DNA of 44,301 nt, taken from NCBI GenBank assembly GCA_946629065.1, contig CAMOXK010000011.1, positions 1 to 44,301 of the forward strand. The letters are read 5' to 3'. Below are positions 7,108-14,900 of this stretch, one piece after another (the stretch's first letter is position 1; each line of letters starts with the position of its first letter). The notes beneath the pieces are model-generated. The model was not told the DNA's origin and ran no database searches. It saw only the letters and a list, made by a program, of their open reading frames with translations. The DNA is from an uncultured Clostridia bacterium (lineage in GTDB: Bacteria; Bacillota; Clostridia; Oscillospirales; Oscillospiraceae). Position numbers and translations under genes: made by a program.

Positions 7108-8316
7108 TTAGACCTTGTGGACGTCGGTCGCGTTCACTCTGCCGGTGTACTGGTTCCCGGTCTTCTGGGTGCTGACCAGGAAGATCTTCCCGCCGCTCTC
7201 AATCTGGCGGACGTACAGGATCGCAGTCCGGACCCATTCGGGCATTGTGACGCCGTTGGAGTACTTCTTGACGCCGGCGTTGCATTGCACCTTGTCGCCG
7301 ACTGCGATCTCCTCCGCGGCAGGGGCAGCGGTCCCGCTCTTAGTCGTGACGAAGGCGTTGAAGCCGGCTGCCTTGAGCTTGTCCCGCTCCGCCTCCGCAT
7401 ACTTCTTCACGCGGTAGGCGCCGACCTGGACCTTGTAGAGCCCGTCGACGATCGTGATGTACGTCGCGAAGCCCTTCGCCTTGATCTTCTCGGCCAGGGC
7501 CTCGGCGTTGGCCTTGATCTTATACGCGCCGGTCTGGACGCGGTAGATCGTCTCGCCTGGCGTGGGATCCGGAGCGGGATCCGGCGTGCCGTTCAGCTTG
7601 TCCAGGTAGGTCTTGACCTGTTGCTTGAAGGTCTTCCAGTTTTGGAGTGCCTTCGACTGGTTCTGGCTGCCGAAGATATACATGGGACACCAATGCTCGC
7701 CGGGCGCCGGCGTGGTGCATTGCACGTCGACGTCGGAGTTGGTCTTTCCGTGTTTCTTCGCGCCCCAGAAAGAATGGGTGACGAGCTTCGAGATCGGGAG
7801 CCCATTCTTCCAGAGCAGCCAGGCGGCGATCCTGGCGCCGTTGTCCCTGGCGATCCGGTCATGCTCCGTGCTCTCGTTCTCGATGATCTCCAGGGCGACG
7901 GTGGTCATGTTGCCACCGTCAGAGACGCTGCCGTCGGCTGCGTGCCAGCCTACCTCAGCGGATCCGATGGGATCGGCCGGGGTGAGACCGGTGCCGGCCT
8001 TGAGGTTCTGCCATGCGCCAGTGTCGTCGACGTAGAAATGTACCCGGGCGGATCCCATGTTCTCGTTGGGATATGTCGCCCGGGTATATTGTTCGCCGTC
8101 GTCGTAGACTTTCGGCAGGTCGCCGGTGTTGTGGATGGTCACGGCCTGGACCTTACCGGTCCCGCCGGAGAGCTTCTGGTTTTTCTTGAATAGGCTGCCA
8201 GGGTTGAAGCCCGCGGCCCGTGCTTTGGCAGCGTCTTTCCATCTGTAACCGTCCGGGATGATGTACTCCCGGATCTTGACGCCGTTCATGGTGTAGGTTG
8301 CGTTCGGTGTGAGCAT
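7108..8316 (-). CDS. Endolysin: N-acetylmuramoyl-L-alanine amidase with SPOR and SH3-like domains
   Basis: 402 residues from ATG 8316 (MLTPNATYTMNG), chosen for AAAGGAGG upstream. Residues about 50-245 form an amidase_2/PGRP zinc amidase: first ligand His in AVTIHNTGD (about H62), second in LVTHSFWG, and the third, Cys, in GEHWCPMYI. A Pro/Asp/Gly linker (PDPAPDPTPGE) leads to two tandem SPOR-like modules (YRVQTGAYKIKANAEALAEK and YKVQVGAYRVKKYAEAERDK), which would bind peptidoglycan. A C-terminal SH3-like domain (VGDKVQCNAGVKKYSNG...MPEWV) resembles the tail end of the baseplate protein at 21638. It cleaves the amide bond between MurNAc and the stem peptide. There is no signal peptide, so export needs the holin. 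Confidence 0.9.
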   Translation of the reverse strand: MLTPNATYTMNGVKIREYIIPDGYRWKDAAKARAAGFNPGSLFKKNQKLSGGTGKVQAVTIHNTGDLPKVYDDGEQYTRATYPNENMGSARVHFYVDDTGAWQNLKAGTGLTPADPIGSAEVGWHAADGSVSDGGNMTTVALEIIENESTEHDRIARDNGARIAAWLLWKNGLPISKLVTHSFWGAKKHGKTNSDVDVQCTTPAPGEHWCPMYIFGSQNQSKALQNWKTFKQQVKTYLDKLNGTPDPAPDPTPGETIYRVQTGAYKIKANAEALAEKIKAKGFATYITIVDGLYKVQVGAYRVKKYAEAERDKLKAAGFNAFVTTKSGTAAPAAEEIAVGDKVQCNAGVKKYSNGVTMPEWVRTAILYVRQIESGGKIFLVSTQKTGNQYTGRVNATDVHKV

Positions 8317-8329
8317 GTTGCTCCTCCTT

Positions 8330-8620
8330 TCACTCGCCGGCTCCGCCGGCTTCGTCTGCTTGCTCCTGATCCTCTTTTTCTTTCGCTCGATCTTCAAGCT
8401 CCCACTCCCGTTCTCGGTTGCGATCCTTGGTGGTTTTAATCCACGCCATAGCCCCGCACTCTCCGCCGAGGGAGGCGAAGACGCAGGTCACGAGCGTTTC
8501 CGGGATCATCCCCGTCTCCTTGAAGACGACGATCATCTCCACGGTGAAGGCTGTGAGTGCGACGGCGATCACAAAGAGGATCACGTCCATCGTCTTGATC
8601 TTCTTCCGGTTCTTTTTCAT
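8330..8620 (-). CDS. Small membrane protein of the lysis region
   Basis: 96 residues with a basic start (MKKNRKKIKTMDV), a membrane helix (ILFVIAVALTAFTVEMIVVF), a second moderately hydrophobic stretch (LVTCVFASLGGECGAMAW) and a highly charged tail (KDRNREREWELEDRAKEKEDQEQ). ATG 8620 has a good RBS. Located just upstream of the endolysin, it could be a second holin, an antiholin or a spanin-like factor. The sequence type is common in Clostridia phages without a proven role. Confidence 0.6.
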   Translation of the reverse strand: MKKNRKKIKTMDVILFVIAVALTAFTVEMIVVFKETGMIPETLVTCVFASLGGECGAMAWIKTTKDRNREREWELEDRAKEKEDQEQADEAGGAGE

Positions 8621-8630
8621 GGGTGTCTCC

Positions 8631-8978
8631 TCAGAACAGGGCAGCGATCCCTTGCGAGGCCAGAAAGTCCTTTTGCTCGTGTTTCACTTTGGCGGCATAC
8701 TCGAGGGCCTCGTGCATGTCTCCGTTGCAGTGGGCGTCCGGGATCCTCTGGACGGCGCGGGCCGTGGCCTCTCCCAATGCGATCGCGGCGCTTGTGCTCC
8801 GGATCAGGATCAGCTCGTGCTCCTGCCGGGCCTTGTCCCGTTCCTTCTCTCGCTCCTCGCGTTCCTTGTCCTTCTTGTCCTGCTCCTTGACGAGCTTCTT
8901 CTGATTGGCGTTGTTGTTGAGTACGCAGACGATGATCGCCGCGATGGCGCTGACGAGCGCACAGATGATTTCTACCAC
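8631..8978 (-). CDS. Membrane-anchored coiled-coil protein of the lysis region
   Basis: 115 residues: an N-terminal membrane helix (VEIICALVSAIAAIIVCVL), then a long, highly charged coiled coil (KKLVKEQDKKDKEREEREKERDKARQEHEL), then a helical tail (STSAAIALGEATARAVQR...HEALEYAAKVKHEQKDFL). It lies between the tail-accessory genes and the lysis genes. The topology could suit a lysis accessory or a membrane-anchored exclusion factor. Function not recognised. Confidence 0.6.
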   Translation of the reverse strand: MVEIICALVSAIAAIIVCVLNNNANQKKLVKEQDKKDKEREEREKERDKARQEHELILIRSTSAAIALGEATARAVQRIPDAHCNGDMHEALEYAAKVKHEQKDFLASQGIAALF

Positions 8979-9008
8979 GTTGTCTTCCTCCTCTTTGCAG
9001 CGGGTGCG

Positions 9009-9197
9009 CTATGGCCGGAGCTTTAGCTCTATGAGGTCGAGCTCCTCGTCTGCGGCTGCTCGCTTCTCTGCAAACTGTTTCTTGATTTCTTCGTCCACGG
9101 TTTCCATCTGTTCGATGAACTGAGCCTGGTCTCGGACGATGTCGGCCAGCTTAGTCGTGACAGCACAGAGGCGGTCAATCAGTTCCAGAGCGTTCAC
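9009..9197 (-). CDS. Small coiled-coil protein
   Basis: 62 residues, entirely helical and charged (MNALELIDRLCAVTTKLADIVRDQAQFIEQMETVDEEIKKQF...). It starts directly at the end of the upstream chitin-binding-like gene and has a GGAGG-type RBS. Function unknown; similar small helical proteins occur between tail fibre and lysis genes in Firmicutes phages. Confidence 0.5.
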   Translation of the reverse strand: MNALELIDRLCAVTTKLADIVRDQAQFIEQMETVDEEIKKQFAEKRAAADEELDLIELKLRP

Positions 9198-9198
9198 T

Positions 9199-9606
9199 TC
9201 ATGTCACCACCTCCGTCCATCCTGCCGGGTAGGCCGCCGGCGACCACACGTTGTTGTCGATCAGGCTCTCGAAGATCTTCCCCTCGAAGCGGACCCTGTC
9301 GCCCTTCATGTAGGCGTTGGTGCTGTCCGGCTGCTCCCAGTCCGGGATCACTTCCGGATCCGGGATCAGCACCTTCGCCCACAGGGAAGGAGCGACGCCG
9401 GGCTCCCACCCGTCCTGTGACGTGTGCCTTTGCAGGCAGCGCCAGAGGATCCCGTTGTGTCGGATCCTCTCTCCGAGCGTGTACGATGTTCCAGGCGTCC
9501 ACGTCGGAAAGAGTTCCACCCCGGTCAGGGCCGTCTCATCGTCGAGTCCCTGGGCGGCCTGCTCGATCAGCCTGCGGAGCTGCAGAGCCTTTTCTCGTAG
9601 CGTCAT
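9199..9606 (-). CDS. Tail-associated protein with carbohydrate-binding (CBM5/12-like) modules
   Basis: 135 residues from ATG 9606 (MTLREKALQLRRLIEQ), 1 nt after the previous stop, with GGGGGTGG upstream. After a helical N-terminus come two tryptophan-rich repeats: FPTWTPGTSYTLGERIRHNGILWRCLQRH and a second, weaker unit around AYMKGDRVRFEGKIFESL...NNVWSPAAYPAGW. The pattern W-x-Y-x-x-G-x-x-V-x-Y-x-G-x-x-Y-x-C is that of CBM5/12 chitin-binding-type modules. It probably helps the virion or tail tip bind surface glycans. It is encoded downstream of the DGR reverse transcriptase. Confidence 0.6.
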   Translation of the reverse strand: MTLREKALQLRRLIEQAAQGLDDETALTGVELFPTWTPGTSYTLGERIRHNGILWRCLQRHTSQDGWEPGVAPSLWAKVLIPDPEVIPDWEQPDSTNAYMKGDRVRFEGKIFESLIDNNVWSPAAYPAGWTEVVT

Positions 9607-9607
9607 A

Positions 9608-10000
9608 TCAATCCACCCCCAGCAGGATTTTCGCCGCTTCCAGTTGATCCTCGAGCTCACCGACACGCCTGGCGAGCTCGGCGCGTGTCGGCACCTCTGC
9701 AGGAGGATCGTCGTCCGGGATCTCCGGATCTTCGTCTTCCGGATCCGGGAGGCCGTCGATGATGGCCTGGTACTCAGCCTCGTCGATGATCTCGGCGTAT
9801 GGCTCCTTCTCTCCTCTCGGCATGGCGCCGTTGAGAAGGTAGATGTCGCTGTTGTTGGCCGCGACGATGCCCTGGGCTTCCTCGGCAGACCCGCAGCTGA
9901 CCAGCTGGCCGTTGCTTGCCTGCCACCTCACGAAGATCGGCTCGTCGATCTTCTCGGCGCCTGTGAGGACGTCGTTGATGTCAAAGGTCTTGATGTACAC
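9608..10000 (-). CDS. Hypothetical tail-accessory protein with acidic hinge
   Basis: 130 residues from GTG 10000 (V/MYIKTFDINDVLTGAEKI); GGAGGGACTTCT precedes it, and it overlaps the RT stop by 20 nt, so it belongs to the same transcript. Residues 1-70 look like a small beta-rich domain (IFVRWQASNGQLVSCGSAEEAQGIVAANNSDIYLL). A very acidic Pro-rich stretch follows (LPDPEDEDPEIPDDDPPAE), then a C-terminal coiled coil (RAELARRVGELEDQLEAAKILL). Domain order suggests an adaptor or fibre-associated protein; not recognised. Confidence 0.55.
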   Translation of the reverse strand: MYIKTFDINDVLTGAEKIDEPIFVRWQASNGQLVSCGSAEEAQGIVAANNSDIYLLNGAMPRGEKEPYAEIIDEAEYQAIIDGLPDPEDEDPEIPDDDPPAEVPTRAELARRVGELEDQLEAAKILLGVD

Positions 10001-11126
10001 AGAAGTCCCTCCTCCATACGAAAAGATTGTTGAATAGCTTCCAGATGCTCTTGATGCTGTTGTGGGCGTCGAAGTGCATCGCGTAGCCTGTCCAGCTTGC
10101 GACGGAGTTGTAGGCGTCGGCAAAGGAGCACTTTCCGGCCTCATACAGTCGCGCCAGGTGCTTGATCCGCCGGCGAGCGTGGACGACGCTGGTCTTGCAG
10201 ATCTTCCGGATGATCTTCCCGGTCGGCGTGATGAAGAATCTCGCTTTGAGCCAGGTGAAGCCGTGGCTCAGCTTGACGATCTGGGTCTTCTTCCGGTTGA
10301 GCGTGATGTGCAGCTCGTCGCAGATCTTCTGGATCGCAGCCATGCACTTCTTGAGCCTTTCCTTCGAGATGTTGACCAGGATGCCGTCGTCCATATACCG
10401 GCAGTAGGCGCGGATCCGGAGGATCTCCTTGATGTAGTGATCCAGACGGTTCGCACTCGCCAGGGCGAGCACCTGGGAGATCTGACTCCCGAGTCCGAGG
10501 CCCACGTCGCCGAAGGCGTCGACGAAGTGGTTCACGAGCCGCTTGATCCTCTCGTCCATGAATGTCTTGTCGAAGATCTCCCGGAGGAGGGCGTGGCTCA
10601 CGTTGTCGAAGAACTTGGAAAAGTCATAGAGCAGGACGTAGCCCTCGCGGCCGTACTTCCGGAAGTGGCTCCGGAGGTGCCGCTCCAGTCGGCGGACTGC
10701 GAAGTGGTAGCCCTTGCCTGCCAGGGAGGCGCCGTTGTCATAGATGAACGACGGCGTCAGCGCCGGGACGAGAGCATTGTCGCAGAGGCAGCGCTGCACT
10801 ACGCGCTCGCTGATAATTGTCGAGCGGATGTGCCGGAGCTTGCCCCTCTCGCAGAGATCAAACTCGAAAAAGCCGGGGCTCCGATAGGTTCCAGCCTGTA
10901 GGCGCTCGTAGGTCTTCGCCAGGTTTCGCGGTGCTGCCTCGATGTATCGCTGCACGCTGGCCTTCCATGAGACGCCGCGCCTGCAGCAGCGGTATGACCG
11001 GTAGAGGTTCTCGAAGGAGAAGACGACGTCGAAGTTGTCCGCTTTCTTTAGCCTGGCTGCTTTCTTCGCAGCTCTGGCCTCAGATCTCCGCCGGTACCGG
11101 TTCTCTTTTCGTTCGATGCTGTTCAT
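9981..11126 (-). CDS. DGR reverse transcriptase
   Basis: 381 residues from ATG 11126 (MNSIERKENRYRRR), with GGAGG 5 nt upstream; the 47-codon upstream extension in the track lies in the DGR spacer and is probably untranslated. RT motifs: catalytic Asp in YDFSKFFDNV (about 168); motif 4 LGSQISQ (about 212-218), the [LIV]GxxxSQ form specific to DGR reverse transcriptases; YMDD at about 244-247; then LNRKKTQI and TWLKARF of the thumb-side motifs. It makes the mutagenised cDNA from the TR RNA that replaces VR in the fibre gene, working with Avd. There is no maturase or endonuclease domain, so it is not a group II intron RT. The basic N-terminus (KKAARLKKAD) may bind RNA. Confidence 0.95.
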   Translation of the reverse strand: MNSIERKENRYRRRSEARAAKKAARLKKADNFDVVFSFENLYRSYRCCRRGVSWKASVQRYIEAAPRNLAKTYERLQAGTYRSPGFFEFDLCERGKLRHIRSTIISERVVQRCLCDNALVPALTPSFIYDNGASLAGKGYHFAVRRLERHLRSHFRKYGREGYVLLYDFSKFFDNVSHALLREIFDKTFMDERIKRLVNHFVDAFGDVGLGLGSQISQVLALASANRLDHYIKEILRIRAYCRYMDDGILVNISKERLKKCMAAIQKICDELHITLNRKKTQIVKLSHGFTWLKARFFITPTGKIIRKICKTSVVHARRRIKHLARLYEAGKCSFADAYNSVASWTGYAMHFDAHNSIKSIWKLFNNLFVWRRDFCVHQDL

Positions 11127-11346
11127 GTGATCCTCCGTCACCTCGCGCCGCTGCCGGATGGTTACATGTAGCGGTATAGGGCTACCGGGCATGAAACGCA
11201 GCATTACCATCAAGCCGCGCCATGCAAGAAGCGTCCGCCCGAGCCCGTCGGGGTGAATATTTACCATAGCGGAAGGTCACGCCCTCCTTCTCTCCTGTCA
11301 AGTCTGATTTCGCCGGCTGGCCGGTTACTTTGTCTGCTCTGAGAGG
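11127..11346 (-). ncRNA. DGR spacer RNA between TR and RT
   Basis: This 220-bp stretch between TR and the RT start has no supported gene. The corresponding spacer in the BPP-1 DGR is part of the TR-containing RNA and is needed for cDNA priming. Here it carries purine-rich AGGAGAGAAGGAGG and several short inverted repeats. The RNA role is inferred from position. The reading frame open upstream of the RT ATG could give an N-terminal extension but has no better RBS. Confidence 0.6.
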
Positions 11347-11474
11347 AGCCGAACGCGACGCCGTAGGAGTTGTTCGCGTTGTTGTTGTTGCTGCTGCCGC
11401 TCGTCGTGATGTTGTAGAAGTTCGTCGTGTTGCCGGTGTTCGGAGAACGCAGCCACCACGTCGAAGCCGCGCCG
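11347..11474 (-). repeat. DGR template repeat (TR)
   Basis: 128 bp, near-identical to VR at 11986-12116. Read on the coding strand, in the VR frame it would spell ..STWWLRSPNTG.. and SGSSNNNNANNSYGVAFG. It is rich in AAC codons where VR has Ser, Gly, Leu or Tyr codons. It lies 33 nt after the Avd stop and ends in a GC-only stretch (GGCGTCGCGTTCGGCT) shared with VR, the expected position of the IMH-type homology. It is transcribed but not translated in this frame. It serves as template for mutagenic reverse transcription. Confidence 0.95.
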
Positions 11475-11507
11475 AGCGAGCAGGATGTCCAGGGCGTAAC
11501 CTGTGAA

Positions 11508-11909
11508 TTACAAGAGATTTGCGAAGCGAGTCCTGTCCGACTTCATGACGCCGGTGATCAGCTTGCCTTCTTCGGCCATGAGGGCGCTCATTTTCTTCGC
11601 GCCGGCCGGGCTGAAGATCTGATCACCGAGCAGGAGACTCAGCTGTCCGTTGTAGTCGTCGAGCAGCCTGAGCGCCTCCTCGAGCAGCTCCTCCCGCTTT
11701 TCCAGCTGCTTCCTGGTTTGCGGGTATGGGCTCGCCTTCGTGACGGCGCTGTGGATCTTCCGCGACGTCTGCCAGAGCTCCTGCAGCCCGTAGAAGGTGT
11801 ATCGCTTCGGGCCGTTCACGCAGCGCTTCCGCGTTTCCTGCTCGAGCTCCCTCGCGGTCGTTACGAATTGAGCCTTTGAGGTCGCTCTGTTTGGTTTTGT
11901 TACGGACAC
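11508..11909 (-). CDS. avd: DGR accessory variability determinant (Avd-like)
   Basis: 133 residues from GTG 11909 (V/MSVTKPNRATSKAQF); AAAGGAG lies 8 nt upstream. The longer ORF in the track reads VR in the wrong frame. The protein is all helical and basic: ARELEQETRKRC, YTFYGLQELWQTSRKIHSAV, QTRKQLEKREELLEEALRLLDDYNGQLSLLL, AKKMSALMAEEGKLITGVMKSDR. This fits the four-helix-bundle Avd family (BPP-1 Avd is about 128 residues), which forms a pentamer binding the RT and RNA. It sits between VR and TR, exactly as in BPP-1. Confidence 0.85.
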   Translation of the reverse strand: MSVTKPNRATSKAQFVTTARELEQETRKRCVNGPKRYTFYGLQELWQTSRKIHSAVTKASPYPQTRKQLEKREELLEEALRLLDDYNGQLSLLLGDQIFSPAGAKKMSALMAEEGKLITGVMKSDRTRFANLL

Positions 11910-11932
11910 TTTCGGGACTCCTTTCGAGATAA

Positions 11933-11957
11933 ATCCGCCCCCACTGTGGGGGCGGAT
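11933..11957. other. DGR target-recognition hairpin/cruciform downstream of VR
   Basis: Perfect 11-bp inverted repeat ATCCGCCCCCA / TGGGGGCGGAT with a 3-nt loop, starting 18 bp after the fibre stop codon. In known DGRs a GC-rich hairpin just downstream of VR is needed for efficient target recognition. There is no U-tract, so it is a poor terminator, and avd is only about 25 bp downstream. The loop is shorter than the tetraloop reported for other DGRs. Confidence 0.7.
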
Positions 11958-11974
11958 AGGTTTGGATTTTTGGA

Positions 11975-14900
11975 TTAAATGCAGAAGCCGAACGCGACGC
12001 CGCAGGAGTTGCTCGCGAGGCTGCCGCTGCTGCTGCTGCCGCTCGTCGTGATGTAGTAGAAGTTCGTCGTGTTGCCGGTGTTCGGAGCACGCAGCCACCA
12101 CGCCGAAGCCGCGCCGGCTCCGCCGTTGAGTTTCTTGATCCGGCTGGCGTCATTGGTGAAGACAGTGAACGGAGCCTCAGCTTCCAGACTGTAGGGCGAT
12201 GTGCTTACGCTTTGGTTCACCTCTTTCATGGACGGGATCCAGATCTTGTCCTCCGCAGGCGGATCCACGAGGGCGCTCGACTTGTTGCCGGCGCTGGAGT
12301 GGACCTTCACCGTCACGACGAGCTCCTGCCATTCGACCGGCAGAGCTGCGAAGATCCGGTTGTTGAGCCAGGTCCTCATGGGTGCAGCCTTCCAGCCGCC
12401 GGCGTTGGTATTTGCGCTGTTCATCTGGTGGGTCTCCTCGAGCAGGTTCTTCAGGAGGAGGGTGAGATCCGGATAGTGATCGTTGTCCACCCTCACGAAG
12501 CTCCGGAAGGCCCGCTCCGAGGTTCCGACCGCCTGCATCGTCCACGTCTCACGCGGCCAGGATGCGAGCTCCCTGCAGACTGCGTCTCCGAGATCGTCGT
12601 CCCAGAGCTTCGCCCAGTAGATCGAGCCCTTGCCGTAGCTGTCCATGTAGCCGTCGTTCGCCAGCTGGGCGCCGAAGCAGAGCGGCGCGGTGTGCGTCGG
12701 GTCGCTTGCCTGTGTGAGGCCGCTGTAGGATACGGCGTTCCCGTTCTTGTTGGAGCTGTAGACGTGGAGCGTGGCGTCTCCCCTTTGCTTTCGGATCACG
12801 ACCATCTGGCGGACGCCGTTGCTCGACACCTGCTTTGCACTGGCGGATCCGAAGCGGAGAGAGCCGCCGGATGCCATACGCAGCAGGAAGCCGTTGCTCT
12901 GGTAACTGGAGGCCAGGCAGCCGCCGGCGGTGCAGTCTGTGGCGAAGGCAAAGTCGATCGCCAGGGTGAAGGACTTGTCGGTGTTGAACAGGAGAATGTC
13001 CTGGCCGCCGATCTGCGGCTTGAAGTACTCCGTCGAGCCGTCGAAGGTCTTCGGATCGTCCACGCTGATCAGCTCATGGCCCTCGACGTTCTCAAAGTTG
13101 AAGTCGTGGCCGGCGATGATGTCGGTGGTGTCACCGGAGGCGATGACGTCGTTGTTTGTGCCGGTCGGAGAGAGCACGCCCGTCGCGATCAGAGCGTGGA
13201 GCTCTGCGGCCGAGAGCTGGGCGAAGGTCTTCCCGGTCGGGGCCGTCGCCTGAGCGTAGACCGCATGAACGTCCAGATCCTCGCAGATGAAGCCGGTGCT
13301 CTTATCCCAGCCCTTGAAGACGTAGTAGATCGCGTAGTCTCCCTCGCTCGCGTTGGTGGGCCTGCTTCCGGAGAACGTGACCGCCTGGCCGTAGTTGACG
13401 ACCTGCGTCTCGAGGAGGTCGCGGCCGTTGTACCAGCGGACCGTGTATGTCCTCGTCGCTGCTGCGAAGTGGGCGTAGAGCGTGGTGTTCCCGGTGATGG
13501 CGACCTGGCTCAGATCCTCGATGAGGGCGCCGTCCTGCTGCCAGGACCAGCCGTCGAAGGTGAACGTCTGGGCAATCGTGGAGGCCTTCGTCGGAATGGC
13601 GATTGGGTTGACTGCGAACTGTGTCGGATCCTCCGGGGCGCTGCCCTGGGCGATGCGCTGTGTGTTCAGCGTTGTCGTGCCGTCGGCAGCCTTGAAGACG
13701 ACGGTGAAGCTCGGGATCTCGGTGTCGTAGGTGATCGCGAGCTCCGGGAAGGCCTCGCCCAGCGTCGCCAGGTCGTCGGCGGAGATCATGCTGATGTGTG
13801 CGCTGCCGGTGAGGACGAAGTGATCAGCGTTTTCTCCGGTGTTGTCCATGCCGGCCAGATTTGCGAGCCGCTTGAGGAGCGCCGTGTTGTCGAGCTCCCA
13901 GTTGATCCCGATGATCCGGCCGCGGGTCAGGTTCGTCGCGGCAGTCACGAGGGCCTTCGTGTCGATCAGCGGGCAGTTCTCGATCCAGACGGTCTGCAGG
14001 TTTGTCGCCGGCATGGCGAACGTCTCGAGGCTCGTGAGATCTCTCGCGATCAGCTGTCGGATGGCGTTGAGCTGTGCGATCCTGACCGGCGCACGCCTGG
14101 CGAAGGTGATGCCGGTGACGCCGGATCCCGTCGTGTAGATTTCCTCCAGGGATTTCAGAGCGGACAGGTTGAGGCCCTGGGCGAGGTTCGGGTTGCCGCG
14201 GAGGTCGATCTTCCGCATGAGGATATTGTTGCCGAAGCTGACACCGCCGTTCTCGGAGTTGAGGGAGGTGTTCGCGTAGCCTTCGGCATCGGATCCGAGG
14301 ATCATCTGCTGCAGCTTCTTCGCGCTGCTCAGGTCTGCGAACTTTGTGTAAAGTCCGGCCAGGGATCCGATGCTGGCGATGTTGGATGCGCTGTAGATGT
14401 AGGTCTCCAGATCGTTCAGGCTGGCACCTTCCGGCATTTCGATGTCGTAGCTCTGCCCGCGGACTGCTCTGACCTTCACGGTACCGGCGTTGCCGTATTT
14501 GACCGTGATGTAGGTGGAAGCATAGGGCACGATGCCGGTGATGTTTCCGGAAGGCTCCACGCCTCCCCATTCCTCGGGAGCGTTTGCTCTGAGGGAGATC
14601 CGGTCCGCGGTGGAGACGGAGCCGCCGTGCTTTGCGGACTGATAGGGCTCCTGGTATGTCTCGAACTGCTGAAGCTGGTCCTCCTTGGTGCCGAGCATGG
14701 CGCGGATGTACCGCTCCTCCTGGGCGTAGATATACGGCGCGAAGTACTTGTTCCACATGTCCTCGATCAGGAGGCCTTCCGGGCGGGTGTCTCTGTAGGC
14801 TTTCCACTTGGCGAGGATCCGGGAGGAGCTCCAGGCGCCGGCCGCTTCCAGCGTCCGGAACATAGCGTCGAGCTCGTCGGCGAACAGATCGCGGATGTTG

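Noticed and set aside
6982-8193. 403-codon plus-strand ORF opposite the endolysin
   Set aside because: Shadow frame; the minus-strand gene has clear amidase motifs and RBS.
9981-11126. Group II intron reverse transcriptase
   Set aside because: LGSQISQ motif, no maturase/endonuclease domains, and adjacent TR/VR and Avd point to a DGR.
9981-11267. 47-residue N-terminal extension of the RT
   Set aside because: Lies in the DGR spacer, lacks a better RBS than ATG 11126, and is not similar to RT N-termini.
11347-11474. TR as a coding region or duplicated fibre end (pseudogene)
   Set aside because: Mismatches to VR are at adenines, and RT and Avd flank it; a decayed gene copy would show mixed substitutions.
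11933-11957. Hairpin after the fibre gene as intrinsic terminator
   Set aside because: No U-tract on either strand, and the avd gene follows immediately in the same direction.
11508-12101. 197-codon ORF with Avd preceded by 64 extra residues
   Set aside because: The extension reads VR and the hairpin in a wrong frame; GTG 11909 has a strong RBS and gives the normal Avd length.
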